A stretch of 64,000 nt of DNA from Cephalopachus bancanus (taxonomy: Eukaryota > Chordata > Mammalia > Primates > Tarsiidae), in contig JAPVLO010000007.1 of assembly GCA_027257055.1 (NCBI GenBank), positions 806,001 to 870,000 of the forward strand, in the 5' to 3' direction. Shown in pieces: positions 15,849 through 58,469 of the stretch (positions are counted from its first letter, which is position 1; each line of letters starts with the position of its first letter). A model generated the notes under the pieces. The model ran no database searches and had not been told where the DNA came from. It saw only the letters and a program-made list of their open reading frames with translations. A program made the translations under genes and the position numbers.

Positions 15849-17387
15849 ATGGGGCAGCAGTGCTCTAAGCCTGACACCCCTCTGCAGCTGGTTTTGTGCC
15901 ACTTGAAGGATTTCCAAGGAGCGGCATAGCAGTCAGGTTATCAGGTAAACCAAGGAAACCTAACCACCTTTTGTTCCCTTGAATGGCCCACATTTCCTCA
16001 TTGCAGCTGGCCGCCGCAGTTCTTCAACCCTGCCATAGTTGGGGAAGGTCTGACAGTTCGTCTATCGATGCCACTCGGATCAGATCCCGTACATCACTGC
16101 CTGGTACCTCCTGGTAATGCAGCAGCCATCATGGATAAAGAAAGCCCCCCAAAAAGCTAATTCTTCTTGTGTTTTAGCCCTACAGGAAACTCCAAAAGCC
16201 AAACCTCCAGTCCTCCAGAGCCCACCAGAGGATGATGAAACCCCCCACCCTACTCTGCATCTGAGGAGGAGCAGAGGGCCCACAAGGTTCTCAACCTATC
16301 ACTCACCAGAAGTGGGTCCTCGTATCAGCCCCTTTATCCCCGCTTCCCCATGCATCTCCCGAGGGCCCAACCGCCCCCGATAAACCGACTAGCCCCAACT
16401 CGTCTTCGGGGAACTCAGAACCACAAACTTCCACAGTCCTCCCCCTGAGACAGGCCCCGGGACTAGACGCGGGAGGTTCAGGTGGCCAGTCCTTTATGGT
16501 TTATGTCCCTTTCTCTACTAGTGATCTTTACAATTGGAAGCAACCAAATTTGGCATTCTCTGAAAAACCTCAGAGCCTCATAGGCCTTTTAGAAACTATT
16601 TTCTTCACCCACCAGGCCACTTGGGATGACTGCCAACAGCTCCTCCAAGCCCTTTTTACTGCAGAGGAAAGAGAACAAATCTGTCAGGAGACAAGGAAGT
16701 TGGTCCTGGGACCAGACGGCAGACCAGCAGAGCAGGACCGTGTGGACCGTGTCTTTTCCCCTGAGAAGCCTAATTGAAACCCGAACACCGGATCATGGCA
16801 GGGAGTGTCTCACCACCTATCATTGGATTCTAATGGGGGTTTTCTGGGCTGCCACCAGGTGGCCCACAAATTTGTCTAAGGTAAGTGAGGTAACTCAGGG
16901 CCTACGGAATCTCCCACGGCTTTTTCGGAACGCCTTATGGAGGCCTATCGGACATATACTCTCATAGACCCTGAGACTCCAGAAAATTGGAGGGCTTTAG
17001 TTATAGCCTTTGTCTCCCAGTCGGCCCCTGATATAAAAAAGAAACTGCAGAAAATTGAAGGATTTGAAGGGAAAAGTTTATCAGAATTAACTGAGGTAGC
17101 CCAGAAGGTCTATAATAACAGGGCCTCGCTTGAAGACCAACACACCAAAAAGATGGCCAAAGTAGTAGCAGCAGCCTTACAGGAAGTTAAATCCAAGCAG
17201 CTAACAGGGAAAAGAGGAACTGGCACTGGGCGAAAAATTCCACTAGCAAAAAATCAATGTGTCTACTGTAAAAAAATTGGGCACTGGGTAAAAGACAGCC
17301 CAGACAGGCCACCCCGACCACAAGAGTGCCCTCCGGGGGGTTGCCCACCGAAATCTACTCCTGTGCTTCAATTACAAACTGACTGAC
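15849..17387 (+). pseudogene. ERV gag remnant (matrix, capsid, nucleocapsid)
   Basis: A start with MGQQ (gammaretroviral myristoylated-matrix pattern) is at 15849 but stops at 15927. Capsid-like sequence is readable at 16496-16777, and capsid C-terminus plus nucleocapsid at 16937-17386, with frame changes and stops between. The single zinc knuckle at 17258-17299 keeps Cys, Cys and His, but the last Cys is replaced by Ser (CVYCKKIGHWVKDS). The gene cannot make a functional Gag. Confidence 0.85.
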
Positions 17388-17459
17388 AGAGCTAGGGCTC
17401 TGTCAACTCCCCTCTGGAGCCCAGGGTGAAACTTACGGTGGGGGGGAAGCCCTATCCAC

Positions 17460-17501
17460 TTCTTAGTGGACACGGGGGCTGAGTATTCAGTCCTCCAAAA
17501 G
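17460..17501 (+). pseudogene. ERV protease active-site stub
   Basis: The frame from 17460 reads FLVDTGAEYSVLQK, an aspartic-protease active-site signature. It is out of frame with the nucleocapsid and is cut by the 3' LTR after 14 codons. Confidence 0.8.
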
Positions 17502-17727
17502 TACCTAGGCCTTCAGGATGTTGCGGTTTGACCCACTTGGAAAGTCCCAATGTGGTTTTGCCCCATTCAAGCAAGGCCCTCTAGCTAACGGGGGCCCCTT
17601 GCTGTGAGACCGTCATGTCCAGCAGGCAAGTGGCCGCTGGCCCACTCTTGGCTAATAAACCTCTCCTTTTTATAACTTGTACTTTTGGTGTTGGTGTCTG
17701 TGAATTAAGTGCTCAGTTCCTATTTCA
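17502..17727 (+). repeat. proviral 3' LTR, 5'-truncated
   Basis: Second copy of the repeat, with AATAAA at 17654-17659. It lacks any U3 upstream of TACCTAGGCC because of the internal deletion. Confidence 0.85.
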
Positions 17728-18040
17728 GTAGCTGCTGTATCAGTGGTGGCCGCCCTCAGTTCACGCTCCATACACATGCACTGAGCAAATGCATGATAAT
17801 CCCGCTGGGGTTTTCAGCTTCTCAAGTAACTTGTAAGCTTCCAGATGAGCTTGGAAAGGAGCTTTATGATTCCATGGCTTTGAGACTCCACATGCCTACT
17901 TTTTTTCACAGCTCTGGGTCTAGGAGACAGGGACTCCTCAGCTGGTTACCCTGTTGGGTGTCAGTAGCTTTTGTTGACTTTGGGCTGTTGCTTGTGATGG
18001 TCTCTGCGGTTTCTCTAGCAGTGCTTCTCAAGAACAGCTT
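17728..18040. other. intergenic, nothing recognised
   Basis: Unique-looking DNA between the provirus and an Alu. Short frames only. Confidence 0.4.
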
Positions 18041-18044
18041 ACAG

Positions 18045-18331
18045 GTCTGGCGCGGTGGCTCACGCCTATAATCCCAGCACATTGGGAGGCCAAGGTGAGA
18101 GGATTGCCTGAGCCCGCAGGTTTGAGACCAGGCTGGGTGAGACCTCATCTCTACAATAAATCAAAAAATTAGCTGGGCATGGTGGCGTGTGCCTATAGTT
18201 CCAGCTACTTGGAAGACTGAGGCGGAAAGATCGCCAGAGCCCAGCAGGTCGAGGCTGCGGTGGCCAGGAGCGGCGACTGCACTCCAGTCTCGGCGACAGA
18301 GTGAGACTCCAACTCAAAAAAAAAAAAAGAA
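18045..18331 (+). mobile_element. Alu transitional to T-arm type
   Basis: Carries AATAAATC and GTGGCCAGGAGCGGCGAC in the right arm. The left-arm T-arm is incomplete (GCAGGTTTGAGACC). Confidence 0.92.
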
Positions 18332-18364
18332 ATGAAGATATTTTTATTTTACTTATTTAACTTT

Positions 18365-18928
18365 TTAGAGATAGAGTCTCCTGTCGTCCAGGCGGGAGTG
18401 CAGTGGTGCAATCATAGCTCACTGCAGCCTTAAACTCTTGGGCTCAAGTGACCCTCTCTCAGTCTCCAGAGTAGCTAGGATTACAGGTGTCCACCACCAT
18501 GCCCTACTAATTTTTAAAATTATTTTAAGACATAAGGGGCTGGGCACAGTGGCTCACGCCTGTAATTCCAGCACTTTGAGCAGAGGTGAGAGGATTGCCT
18601 GGGTCCAGGGGTTCGAGACCAGCCTGGGTAACATGGTGAAACCTTGTCTCTACAATAAATTAAAAAATTAGCTGAGCGTGGTAGCATGCACCTGTAGTTC
18701 CAGCTACTTGGAAGGCTGAGGCAGAAAGAACACCTGAGCCCAGCAGGTCAAGGCTGTGGTGCCTGTGAGCGTGCCACTGCACTCCAGCCTGGGTGACAGA
18801 GTGAGACTCCGACTTAAAAAATATATATTTTAAAACATAAGAGACTGGGGCTCCTTACATTGCCCAGGCTGGTCTTAAGCTCCTAGCCTCAAGCAATGCT
18901 TCTGCCTCAGCCTCTCAAGTAGCTAAGA
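18365..18928 (-). mobile_element. AluJ-like SINE split by an intermediate Alu
   Basis: Right arm 18365-18525 and left arm 18832-18928. A short Alu tail (GAGCCACCACACCTGGCT) reappears near 18988-19006 after about 50 bp of other sequence. Confidence 0.8.
18538..18825 (+). mobile_element. intermediate Alu nested in an AluJ
   Basis: Full-length. Target duplication TTTTAAGACATAAG / TTTTAAAACATAAG. Confidence 0.92.
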
Positions 18929-19009
18929 TTAAAATAAGTGTTATCATGATTATCAGTTTTTAGTTTGCTTGTTTGGAAAATGGGCATGAGCCACCACACC
19001 TGGCTAAAA

Positions 19010-19558
19010 CAGAAAATTTTAACATATTTATTTTAAATTCATTCTAAAAAATAACAATAATCCCATACATGTTAACGGAAATAACATTTGTATGGAAAAT
19101 AACTTTCTAAAACAAATGGAGTGGGAACAGTGACGTTGTGTTACATTCAGCAAAATTCCTCAATATCTGGCTTAATAAAAAACACATGGGACCTTCATAA
19201 TACTTCTGCATTCAAGCTTTTGTGACATGTTGTTTTGGATGAAGTATAGGAAGAAAACTTACCCTAACACGGATTCATAATTAGAAAAGAAAAGCATTCC
19301 CAGACCCACTGGTAGAGACTCAGGGACTCCCTGGAGTCCTTGAACCACACTGCACAGACAGGTCTATTTCCTGAAAACTTTAAGCACCTTGAGGACAGAG
19401 AATATTTCTTCATTTGCTGGGCCACTAAACCAGGACAGTTTTCACTTGAACATGAGATAAAATGTGTTTGACAGATTGACTGATAGAGGGAGCTATTGGC
19501 CAATACTAGCCCACAAATCTAATACTGAAATATTGAGATACTAACTTTTCTCTCAAAC
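19010..19558. other. intergenic, nothing recognised
   Basis: AT-rich unique-looking DNA. Confidence 0.4.
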
Positions 19559-19559
19559 T

Positions 19560-19632
19560 TCTTGCTTCAAGCAATCCTGGACCTCCCAAAGTGCTGGGAT
19601 TGCAGGCAGGAGTCACTGTGTCAGTGTCAGTA
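19560..19632 (-). mobile_element. Alu 5'-end fragment
   Basis: CCTCCCAAAGTGCTGGGATT only, joined to the tail of the next Alu. Confidence 0.75.
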
Positions 19633-19932
19633 CTTTTTTTTTGGTTTTGCTTTTATAGTCAGAGTCTCACTCTGTCGCCCAGGCTGGCAGGCAGTAGCAC
19701 GCTCATGGCACTGCAGCCTTGAGCTGCTGGGCTCAGGTGATCCCTGTACCTCAGCCTCCTGAGTATCTGGAAATACAGGTGCATACCACCATGCTGGGCT
19801 AATTTTTCAATTTATTGTAGAGACAAGGTTTCACCAAGTTACCCAGGCTGGTCTCGAACCCGTGGGCTTGGGAAATCCTGTCTCCTCAGCCTCCCAAAGT
19901 GCTGGAATTACAGGCATGAGCCACCGCGCCTG
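19633..19932 (-). mobile_element. intermediate Alu
   Basis: Reversed full-length Alu with CAATTTATTGTAGAGACAAG. Confidence 0.92.
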
Positions 19933-20039
19933 GAGTCAGTTTTTTTTTTCTTTTTCTTTTTTTGAAAGCAGGATTTATTGAGGACAGAAAAGCTCCCACA
20001 GCAGGAGGGGGCCCGAAGGAATTGCCCCGAGTCAGTTTT
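19933..20039 (-). mobile_element. class A short retroposon, copy 1 (R-like, polyadenylated)
   Basis: The core is 19964-20028, read on the - strand. It starts GGGGCAATTCC, has a GC-rich hairpin region, then AATAAA, then CCTGCTTTC and a long A-rich tail (19944-19963 as T on +). Identical 11-bp duplications GAGTCAGTTTT lie at 19933-19943 and 20029-20039. A second copy with nearly the same 5' end is at 58364-58452. The AATAAA-CCTGCTTTC ending resembles the R region of an ERV LTR. The source is not identified. Confidence 0.75.
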
Positions 20040-20116
20040 AACATACTAATTTTTCTCATTTCACGGTGGATGAAACCCATAGATTTAAACAGAACTGGTC
20101 TCTGAAGAGTTATATC

Positions 20117-20412
20117 CAGGCTGGGCGAGGTAGCTCAAGCCTGTAATTCCAGCACTTTGGGAGGCAGAGGCGAGAGGACTGCCTGAGCCCACGGGTTCAA
20201 GACCAGTCTGGGCAACTTGGCGAGACCTCGTCTCTACAACAAATCAAAAAATTAACTGGCGTGGTAGTGCACGCTTGTAGTTCCAGCTCCTTGGAAGGCT
20301 GAAGTGGAAGGATCACCTGAGCCCAGCAGATTGAGGCTGTGGTGGCTGTGAGTGTACCACTGCCCTCCAGTGTGGGCGACAGAGTAAGACTCCAACCTTC
20401 CACCCCCCCAAA
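20117..20412 (+). mobile_element. intermediate Alu
   Basis: Target duplication AGAGTTATATC / AGAGTTACATC. The tail is replaced by a C-run then A. Confidence 0.92.
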
Positions 20413-20539
20413 AAAAGAGTTACATCTCTGCACTTCCCAAGATGGTTTATAAAGAGGCTGCCAAGAAGGCAAGGCAAAGTTTAGACACCCAACTTAAAAG
20501 GACTAAGAGAAATTATTTGCATTTACTTAAGAAATGGGA

Positions 20540-20639
20540 AATAATTCACAATAGCAACAAATTCCATTAATGGATGAATAAACAAAATGTAGTATGTATA
20601 CACAGGGAACATTATTCAGTTTTAAAAATGAAGGAAATA
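20540..20639 (+). mobile_element. L1 3' fragment, first part
   Basis: AATGGATGAATAAACAAAAT and ATTATTCAGTTTTAAAAATG are L1 3'-region phrases. The element resumes at about 21096. Confidence 0.75.
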
Positions 20640-21091
20640 GGCCATTGCTACTAGACTTTGGTGTGGCCATGTGCTCTTTGAGTTATGGCTGTTGCCATGT
20701 TTCCTGGCTTTGGCCCCCTCCCCTACCTTGGGGAGGTGAATCTCCTCTCTCTCTCTAATTTACTTTTTTTTTTTTTTTTTTTGAGTTGGAGTCTCACTCA
20801 GTCGCCCAGACTGGAGTGCAGTGGCCGCTTCCGGCCACCGCAGCCTCGACCTGCTGGGCTCCGGCGATCCTTCCGCCTCAGCCTTCCAAGTAGCCAGAAT
20901 TACAGGCATGCGCTATCACGCCCAGCTGATTTTTTGATTTATTGTAGAGATGAGGTCTCGCTGCCCAGGCGGGTCTCGAAACCGCGGGCTCAGGCAATCC
21001 ACTCACTTCAGCCTCCCAAAGGCACGGGATTACAGGCTGAGCCACCGAGCCCGGCAATTTACTTTTTAAATAAACTATATTTTCTAATTTA
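20640..21091 (+). mobile_element. class B short retroposon, copy 1, split by an Alu
   Basis: It begins GGCCATTGC, includes the hairpin CCTCCCCTACCTTGGGGAGG and a CTCTCTCT stretch, is interrupted by an Alu, then resumes with AATAAA (21069-21074) and TTTTCTAATTTA plus an A-rich tail. It is inserted within an L1 3' end with flanks GGAAAT / AGAAAT. The same unit occurs reversed at 57183-57337. Confidence 0.75.
20768..21054 (-). mobile_element. T-arm type Alu nested in class B retroposon
   Basis: Target duplication AATTTACTTTTT on both sides. T-arm complement present with one base altered. Confidence 0.95.
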
Positions 21092-21095
21092 CAAA

Positions 21096-21368
21096 ACAAA
21101 AAAGAAATTTTGACACTTGTACAACATAAGCAAACCTTGAAAAGATGAAGCTAAGTTAAATAAGCCAGTCACAAAAGGACAAATGCTGTGTGATTTTACT
21201 TCCAGGAAGTAACTAGAGTAGCCCAACACATAGGGACAGAAAGTAGAATGGTGGCTGCGAGGGCTGGGGGATGGAAAAGGAGATGTGTTTGTTTACTGGG
21301 TATGGAAAAGTTCTGGAGATTCATTGCACAACAGTGTGAACACACTTAGCTGTACACTTAAAAATGGT
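21096..21368 (+). mobile_element. L1 3' end, second part
   Basis: AAATAAGCCAGTCACAAAAG, GACAGAAAGTAGAATGGTGG and TGTACACTTAAAAATGGTTA are L1 3' UTR hallmarks. The last piece is at 21664-21718, after an Alu. Confidence 0.85.
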
Positions 21369-21685
<317 letters not shown>

Positions 21686-21718
21686 TTATGTGTATTTTAC
21701 CATTATTAGAAAAAATAA

Positions 21719-22019
21719 GGCCGGGCGTGGTGCTCATGCCTGTAATCCCAGCACTTTGGGAGGTAGAGGTGAGAGGATTGCCTGAGCCCAGGGGTTTGAG
21801 GCCAGCTTGGACAAGTTGGCAAGACCTCATCTCTGCAATAAATCAAGAAAAATTAACAGGATGTGGTGGCACACGCCTGTAGTTCCAGCTACTTGGAAGG
21901 CTGAGGCAGAAGGATCACCTGAGCCCAGCAGGTCAAGGCTGTGGTGGCCATGAGTATACTACTACACTCTTCCAGCCTGGGTGACAGAGTGGGACTCTGA
22001 CTCAAAAAAAAAAAAAATA
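21719..22019 (+). mobile_element. intermediate Alu
   Basis: Full-length, with AATAAATC mid-linker and A tail. Confidence 0.92.
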
Positions 22020-22042
22020 AAGAAAAAATAAGTTAATTATCA

Positions 22043-22318
22043 GCCTGTAATCCCATGCCTTTGGGAGGCTGAGGTGAGTGGATTGCCTGAGCCTGCGGGT
22101 TCGAGACCCGCCTGAGCAAATTGGCGAGACCTCATCTCTACAATAACTCAAAAAATTAGCCGGGTGTGGTAGTATATGCCTGTAATTCCAGCTACTCAGA
22201 AGGCTGAGGCGGAAGGATCGCCAGAGCCCAGCAGGTTGAGGCTGAGGTGGCCGGGAGCGTCCACTGCACTCCAGTCTGGGTGACAGAGTGAGACTCCAAC
22301 TCAAAAAAAAAAAAAAAA
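22043..22318 (+). mobile_element. T-arm type Alu, slightly 5'-truncated
   Basis: It starts at CAGCCTGTAATCCC, missing about 18 bp of the left end. T-arm GCGGGTTCGAGACCCGC present. Flanks AAGTTAATTA on both sides. Confidence 0.94.
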
Positions 22319-22389
22319 GTTAATTAATAGATTAATAGGAAAGTAGAAGTGAACTTCTTTCTTTAATTTTGTTCTGGCTGATTTTACCT

Positions 22390-22537
22390 TTTTCTTTTTC
22401 TTTTTTTAATACAGAGGGGATCTCACTCTGTCGCCCAGGCTGGAGTGCAGTGGCACAATCATAGTTCACCGTAGCCTCAAATTCCTGGGCTTAAACAACC
22501 CTCCCGCCTCAGCCTCCCGAGTCGCTGTGATTCTACA
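22390..22537 (-). mobile_element. AluJ-like right-arm fragment
   Basis: Only the right monomer (GGATCTCACTCTGTCGCCCA to CTCCCGAGTCGCTGTGATT). Confidence 0.85.
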
Positions 22538-22633
22538 TGGGCCCAGTTTCACCCTTTCTTAACTCAGGGTTTCTTAACTCAGTTCAGCTGCACAATTATT
22601 TGTTAAGCATTTTCTATGTATAAATTGCTCCCA

Positions 22634-22932
22634 GTAGGGCACCATGGCTCATGCCTATAATCCCAGCACTTTGGGAGGCTAAGACAAGAGGATTGCCTGA
22701 GCCCAGGAGTTTGAGACCAGCCCAACAAATGTGGTGAGATCTCATCTCTACAATAAATCGAAAAATTAGCTGGGCATGGTGGCACAAGCCTGTAGTCCAG
22801 CTATGTGGAAGGCTGAGGTGCCAGGATTGCCTGAACAGCAGGTCAAGACTGCAGTACTCATGAGCATGCCACTGCAATGCAGCCTGGAAGACTCCGACTC
22901 AAAATAATAATAACAACAACAACAGTAGCAAC
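22634..22932 (+). mobile_element. intermediate Alu with AAT/AAC tail
   Basis: Full-length, slightly shortened right arm, tail of AAT and AAC units. Confidence 0.9.
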
Positions 22933-23139
22933 AATAAAGTAATGAAATTAAAGTGCCACCAGACACACTGATCAGTTAAATGTGCCTCTCCTCCGGGAGT
23001 TTGCCCTGTAGTAGAGGGTTGGTCAAGGTACACACACACAGTTAACAAGGCCAAAGAGATGCACTAACAGAATGAAACATGTTTATGGAGAAGGTAGTGC
23101 TTGGACTGGAATTTAAGACAGTAGGACTTAGAATTTAAG

Positions 23140-23160
23140 ACTTAGCCTTAAAGGCTAAGT
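23140..23160. repeat. 21-bp palindrome
   Basis: Arms ACTTAGCCTT and AAGGCTAAGT around a single A. Neighbouring DNA (22935-23325) is otherwise unremarkable. Confidence 0.9.
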
Positions 23161-23330
23161 TTTGGGGTAGTGGTAGGAGCACAAAGGAGATCAACTAATT
23201 TCCTACACTGTTGGTCAGGTAAAGACTTAGAATCATGTTTGAAGAGTTGGTACTGCAAGGAATCCGTAGTCCATGGTAAAGCACATTGAATTGAGTTCAC
23301 AGTTCTTTCTGTCTTGCTTTTGCTTGGAAG

Positions 23331-23622
23331 TTTTTTTTTTTTTTTTTTGAGTAGGAGTCTCACTCTGTCACCCAGACTGGAGTGCAGTGGACCACTCGCT
23401 CACGGCCACTGCAGTCTCGACCTGCTCGGCTCAGGCAATTCTTCTGCCTCAGTCTTCCAGGTAGATGGAGCTACAGGTGTGTGCCACCACACCCGGCTAA
23501 TTTTTTGATTTATTGTAGAGACGAGTTGCCCAGGCTGGTCTCAAACCCTTGGGCTCAGGCAATCTTTTTTGCCTCTGCTTCCAAAGTGCTGGGATTACAG
23601 GCATGAGCCACCACACCCGGCT
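23331..23622 (-). mobile_element. intermediate Alu
   Basis: Reversed. Target duplication roughly GCTTGGAAGTTTT / GCCTGGAAGCTTT. Confidence 0.92.
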
Positions 23623-23839
23623 CGCCTGGAAGCTTTATCTGGCTCCTTAACCTAAGAACTAGCATTCTCCTCTGCTCCAAGGTTGTTGTGTACTATAATC
23701 AACTCATGTGAAAATTCTCAGCAAGACTTAGAAACTCTATCTTCTTACTATTCTGGCTAGTTCCTACTTCTCTTTCATGGCTCAGCTGAGGACCAGCTGG
23801 TGTGGAAAGTCATGCACAATCATCCACTCTACTTTCACA

Positions 23840-23950
23840 CTGCAATGAGCAGCCTGTCTGCAAGACCATCTGCTCCTCAGAATGTGAACACCCTGAGGGG
23901 TGTCTGATTGACTTTTGTTAACCCTAGAATCTGGCACAGTGCACAAGGCC
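23840..23950 (+). mobile_element. LINE2 3' end-like fragment
   Basis: AATGTGAACACCCTGAGGGG through AATCTGGCACAGTGCACAAG follows the L2 3' pattern. Confidence 0.5.
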
Positions 23951-23952
23951 TA

Positions 23953-24500
23953 CAGTAGTGCAGTTGTTAAGAGCTCTGGCCTTGAAAGTCAGACCAGAGG
24001 CTGGGCACCATGGTTCCCGCTTATAATCCCAGCAGTTTGGGAAGCAGAGGCAAGAGGATTGTCTGAACCCACAGGTTTGAGACCAGCCTGGGCAACATAG
24101 TGAGACCTCGGCTCCACAATAAATAAAAAAATTAGCTGGGTGTGGTGGTGCAAACCTGTAGTTCCAGCCACTTGGAAGGTTGAGGTAGAAAGGTCACCTG
24201 AGCCCAACAGTTTGAGGCTGCAGTGGACGTAAGCATGCCACTGTACTCCAGTCTGAGCGACAGAGTGAAATTCTGACTCACAAAAAGAAAAAGAAAATCA
24301 GAACAGAGGTTGAATCCTAGCCCTGCCACTTACTATTTGACTTTGGGCAAGACCCTTAACCTCCTCATGAGCTTTAGTTTCTTCAACTGCAAAGTGGCGA
24401 TAATAACTATAACCATCTCATGGGTTGTAGGGAGATGTTCAACAGGAACTCATGCACTTAAAGCCCATGGTTCAGCGCTGGGCACAGAGGAATTCAGAAT
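23953..24500 (+). mobile_element. MIR split by an Alu
   Basis: 5' part TGCAGTTGTTAAGAGCTCTG. After the Alu come CCCTGCCACTTACTATTTGA, GGGCAAGACCCTTAACCTCC and a MIR 3' end near GCGCTGGGCACAGAG. Confidence 0.85.
23998..24293 (+). mobile_element. intermediate Alu inserted in MIR
   Basis: Target duplication GTCAGACCAGAG / ATCAGAACAGAG. Confidence 0.93.
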
Positions 24501-24556
24501 AGTAAGTTACTAATGTTAAGTTCTTCATATATGTCTTTTGAATAAGTAGATAAAGC

Positions 24557-24865
24557 ACTGGGTGTGGGGTCTCACACCTGTAATCCCAGCACTTTGGGAG
24601 ATCGAGTCGGGAGGACTGCTTGAACCCAGGAGTTTGAGAGCAGTCTAGGCAAAATAGTGAGACCCTGTCTCTACAAAAATGAAAATTTAAAAAATGAACT
24701 GGGCGTGATGGTGCTCATCTGTAGTTCCAGCTACTTCGAAGGCTGAGGAGGGAGGATTGTCTGAGTCAAGGAGGTCGAGGCTGTAGGAGCCGTGATTGTG
24801 CCACTGCACTCCAGCCTGGGCGATAGAGTGAGCCCCTAACACTGACACACTGACACACACACACG
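24557..24865 (+). mobile_element. AluJ-like SINE with (CA)n-like tail
   Basis: Flanks AGTAGATAAAGCACT and AGCAGATAAAACTGT mark a target duplication. The tail has become GACACACTGACACACACACA. Confidence 0.9.
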
Positions 24866-24899
24866 AAGCAGATAAAACTGTCACTAACTTTGCCTAACA

Positions 24900-56971
<32,072 letters not shown>

Positions 56972-57176
56972 GTGACTAAACTTTTGACCTTTCACATCAG
57001 CATTATCAGTCTGTGAGAGAGTTTGACTTGACTTTTTCTCAGAATTTTATGTTCATTTTAATCTCTGGCAAGGACAGGCTGCTGACAACAAACACGGTCA
57101 AGAGCAGAAATAAGCTTGGAACTTAGGCCATTCACCCTACCTGAAGCTTAGGAGTTTACTCATAAGATAATTTATT

Positions 57177-57349
57177 TTTTTAAATTAGAAAATACAGTTT
57201 ATTTAAAAGTAATGAGAGAGAGAGAGAGGAGCTTTACCTCCCCAAAGTGGGGGAGGGGGCCAAAGCCAGGAACATCTAAACGCACCCCATAACTTAAAGA
57301 GCACATGGCCACACCAGAGTCTAGCAAGGCAATGGCCTCTTTTTAAATT
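57177..57349 (-). mobile_element. class B short retroposon, copy 2
   Basis: The core is 57183-57337 on the - strand. It has the same GGCCATTGC start, CCTCCCC...GGGGAGG hairpin, CTCTCTCTCTC stretch, AATAAA and TTTTCTAATTTA end as 20640-21091. Candidate duplication TTTTTAAATT at 57177-57186 and 57340-57349. Confidence 0.75.
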
Positions 57350-57360
57350 CGAATTACCCA

Positions 57361-57640
57361 GACTGGGTGCTGTGGCTCACACTATAATCCTAGCACTTTG
57401 GGAGGCTGAGGTGAGAGAATTGCCTGAGCTCACGGGTTCGAGACCAGCCTGGGCAAATTGGCAAGACCTCATCTCTGCAACAAATCAAAAAATTGGTCGA
57501 GTGTGGTGGCGTGTGCCTGTAGTTCCAGCTACTTGGAAGACCGAGGGGGAAGGATCACCTGAGCCCAGCAGGTCGAGGCTGCGGTGCCACTGCATTCCAG
57601 CCTGGGCGACAGAGTGAGACTCTGACCAAAAACAAAAAAA
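57361..57640 (+). mobile_element. intermediate Alu
   Basis: Full-length with a short deletion in the right arm. Confidence 0.92.
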
Positions 57641-57675
57641 TTCTATTACTCTGCCTTTTAAAGTAAATACACTTT

Positions 57676-57965
57676 GGGCCAGGTGTAGCTCACGTTTTTA
57701 ATCCCAGCATTTTGGGAGGCTGGGGCGAGAGGATTACTTGAGCCCAGGAGTTTGATACCAGCAGGCAACATAGCAAGACCTCATCTCTACAAAAAAATTT
57801 TTAAAAAATTAGTCGGGCATGGTGGCACATGCCTATAGTCCCAGCTACTTGGAAGGATCACATGAGCTCCGGAGGTCAAGGCTGTGGTGAGCTGTGATCA
57901 TACTACTGCACTCCAACCTGGGTGATAGAGTGAGACCCCCCCCAACTCAAAAACAGATAAATAAA
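57676..57965 (+). mobile_element. AluJ-like SINE
   Basis: Old dimer with a deletion in the right-arm start. Confidence 0.9.
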
Positions 57966-58350
57966 TAGTTTGATTTATAGAATTATGGTTGCATCACTCT
58001 TTCAGGCATAGATCAGAAAAGTGACTGCTTACACTTGGCATTGTGAGTTCCAGCAACTATAAGGGGTAGCTTGTAGGTTTGAAATTAAGGTTTCTTTCCA
58101 ACAGTGGTCAGCTGTCTGGACAGAACCCTTCCGAGACAGTGTTACACTGCTGGGAGAGCAGCGTCTTCTTCATCTGGTTGCTTCCTACACTGTTCTGGTG
58201 GCATCTGGCACTGGTGCAGGGCAGAACTCTCCTTCCTTGAGAGTGTGCTAAGCATTCACTTCAGCTGCTTAGTTCTGTCTGGGAGCAGACACAGAAAAAA
58301 AATTAAGAGGGTTTCTGAATGCATTGGGTGAAGAGAGACAAGGGCCTTTT

Positions 58351-58464
58351 GAAAATTGGCAGCTGGGCAACCTCCTCGGATCCCCTCCCACTGTGGGATC
58401 TTTTCTGTTTTCTTAATAAATCCTGCTTTCAAAAAGAAAGAAAGAAAGAAAGAAAATTGGCAGC
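58351..58464 (+). mobile_element. class A short retroposon, copy 2
   Basis: Core 58364-58432, starting TGGGCAACCTCC and ending AATAAATCCTGCTTTC, then an AAAG-rich tail. Duplications GAAAATTGGCAGC at 58351-58363 and 58452-58464 are identical. Aligns over its whole length with copy 1 at 19964-20028. Confidence 0.8.
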
Positions 58465-58469
58465 TTTCA

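Larger units (their letters stand above)
15233..17727 (+). mobile_element. decayed gammaretrovirus-like provirus, internally deleted
   Basis: Two direct repeats of 226 bp (15233-15458 and 17502-17727) end in TTTCA and flank a tRNA-Pro-like primer site, broken gag and a protease stub. From the protease active-site region the sequence jumps directly into the 3' LTR, so most of pol, all of env and the 5' part of the 3' LTR are missing. By eye the LTR copies differ at about 18 substitutions and two 1-nt indels in about 226 bp (near 8%), indicating an old insertion. No intact viral protein is encoded. Confidence 0.88.
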
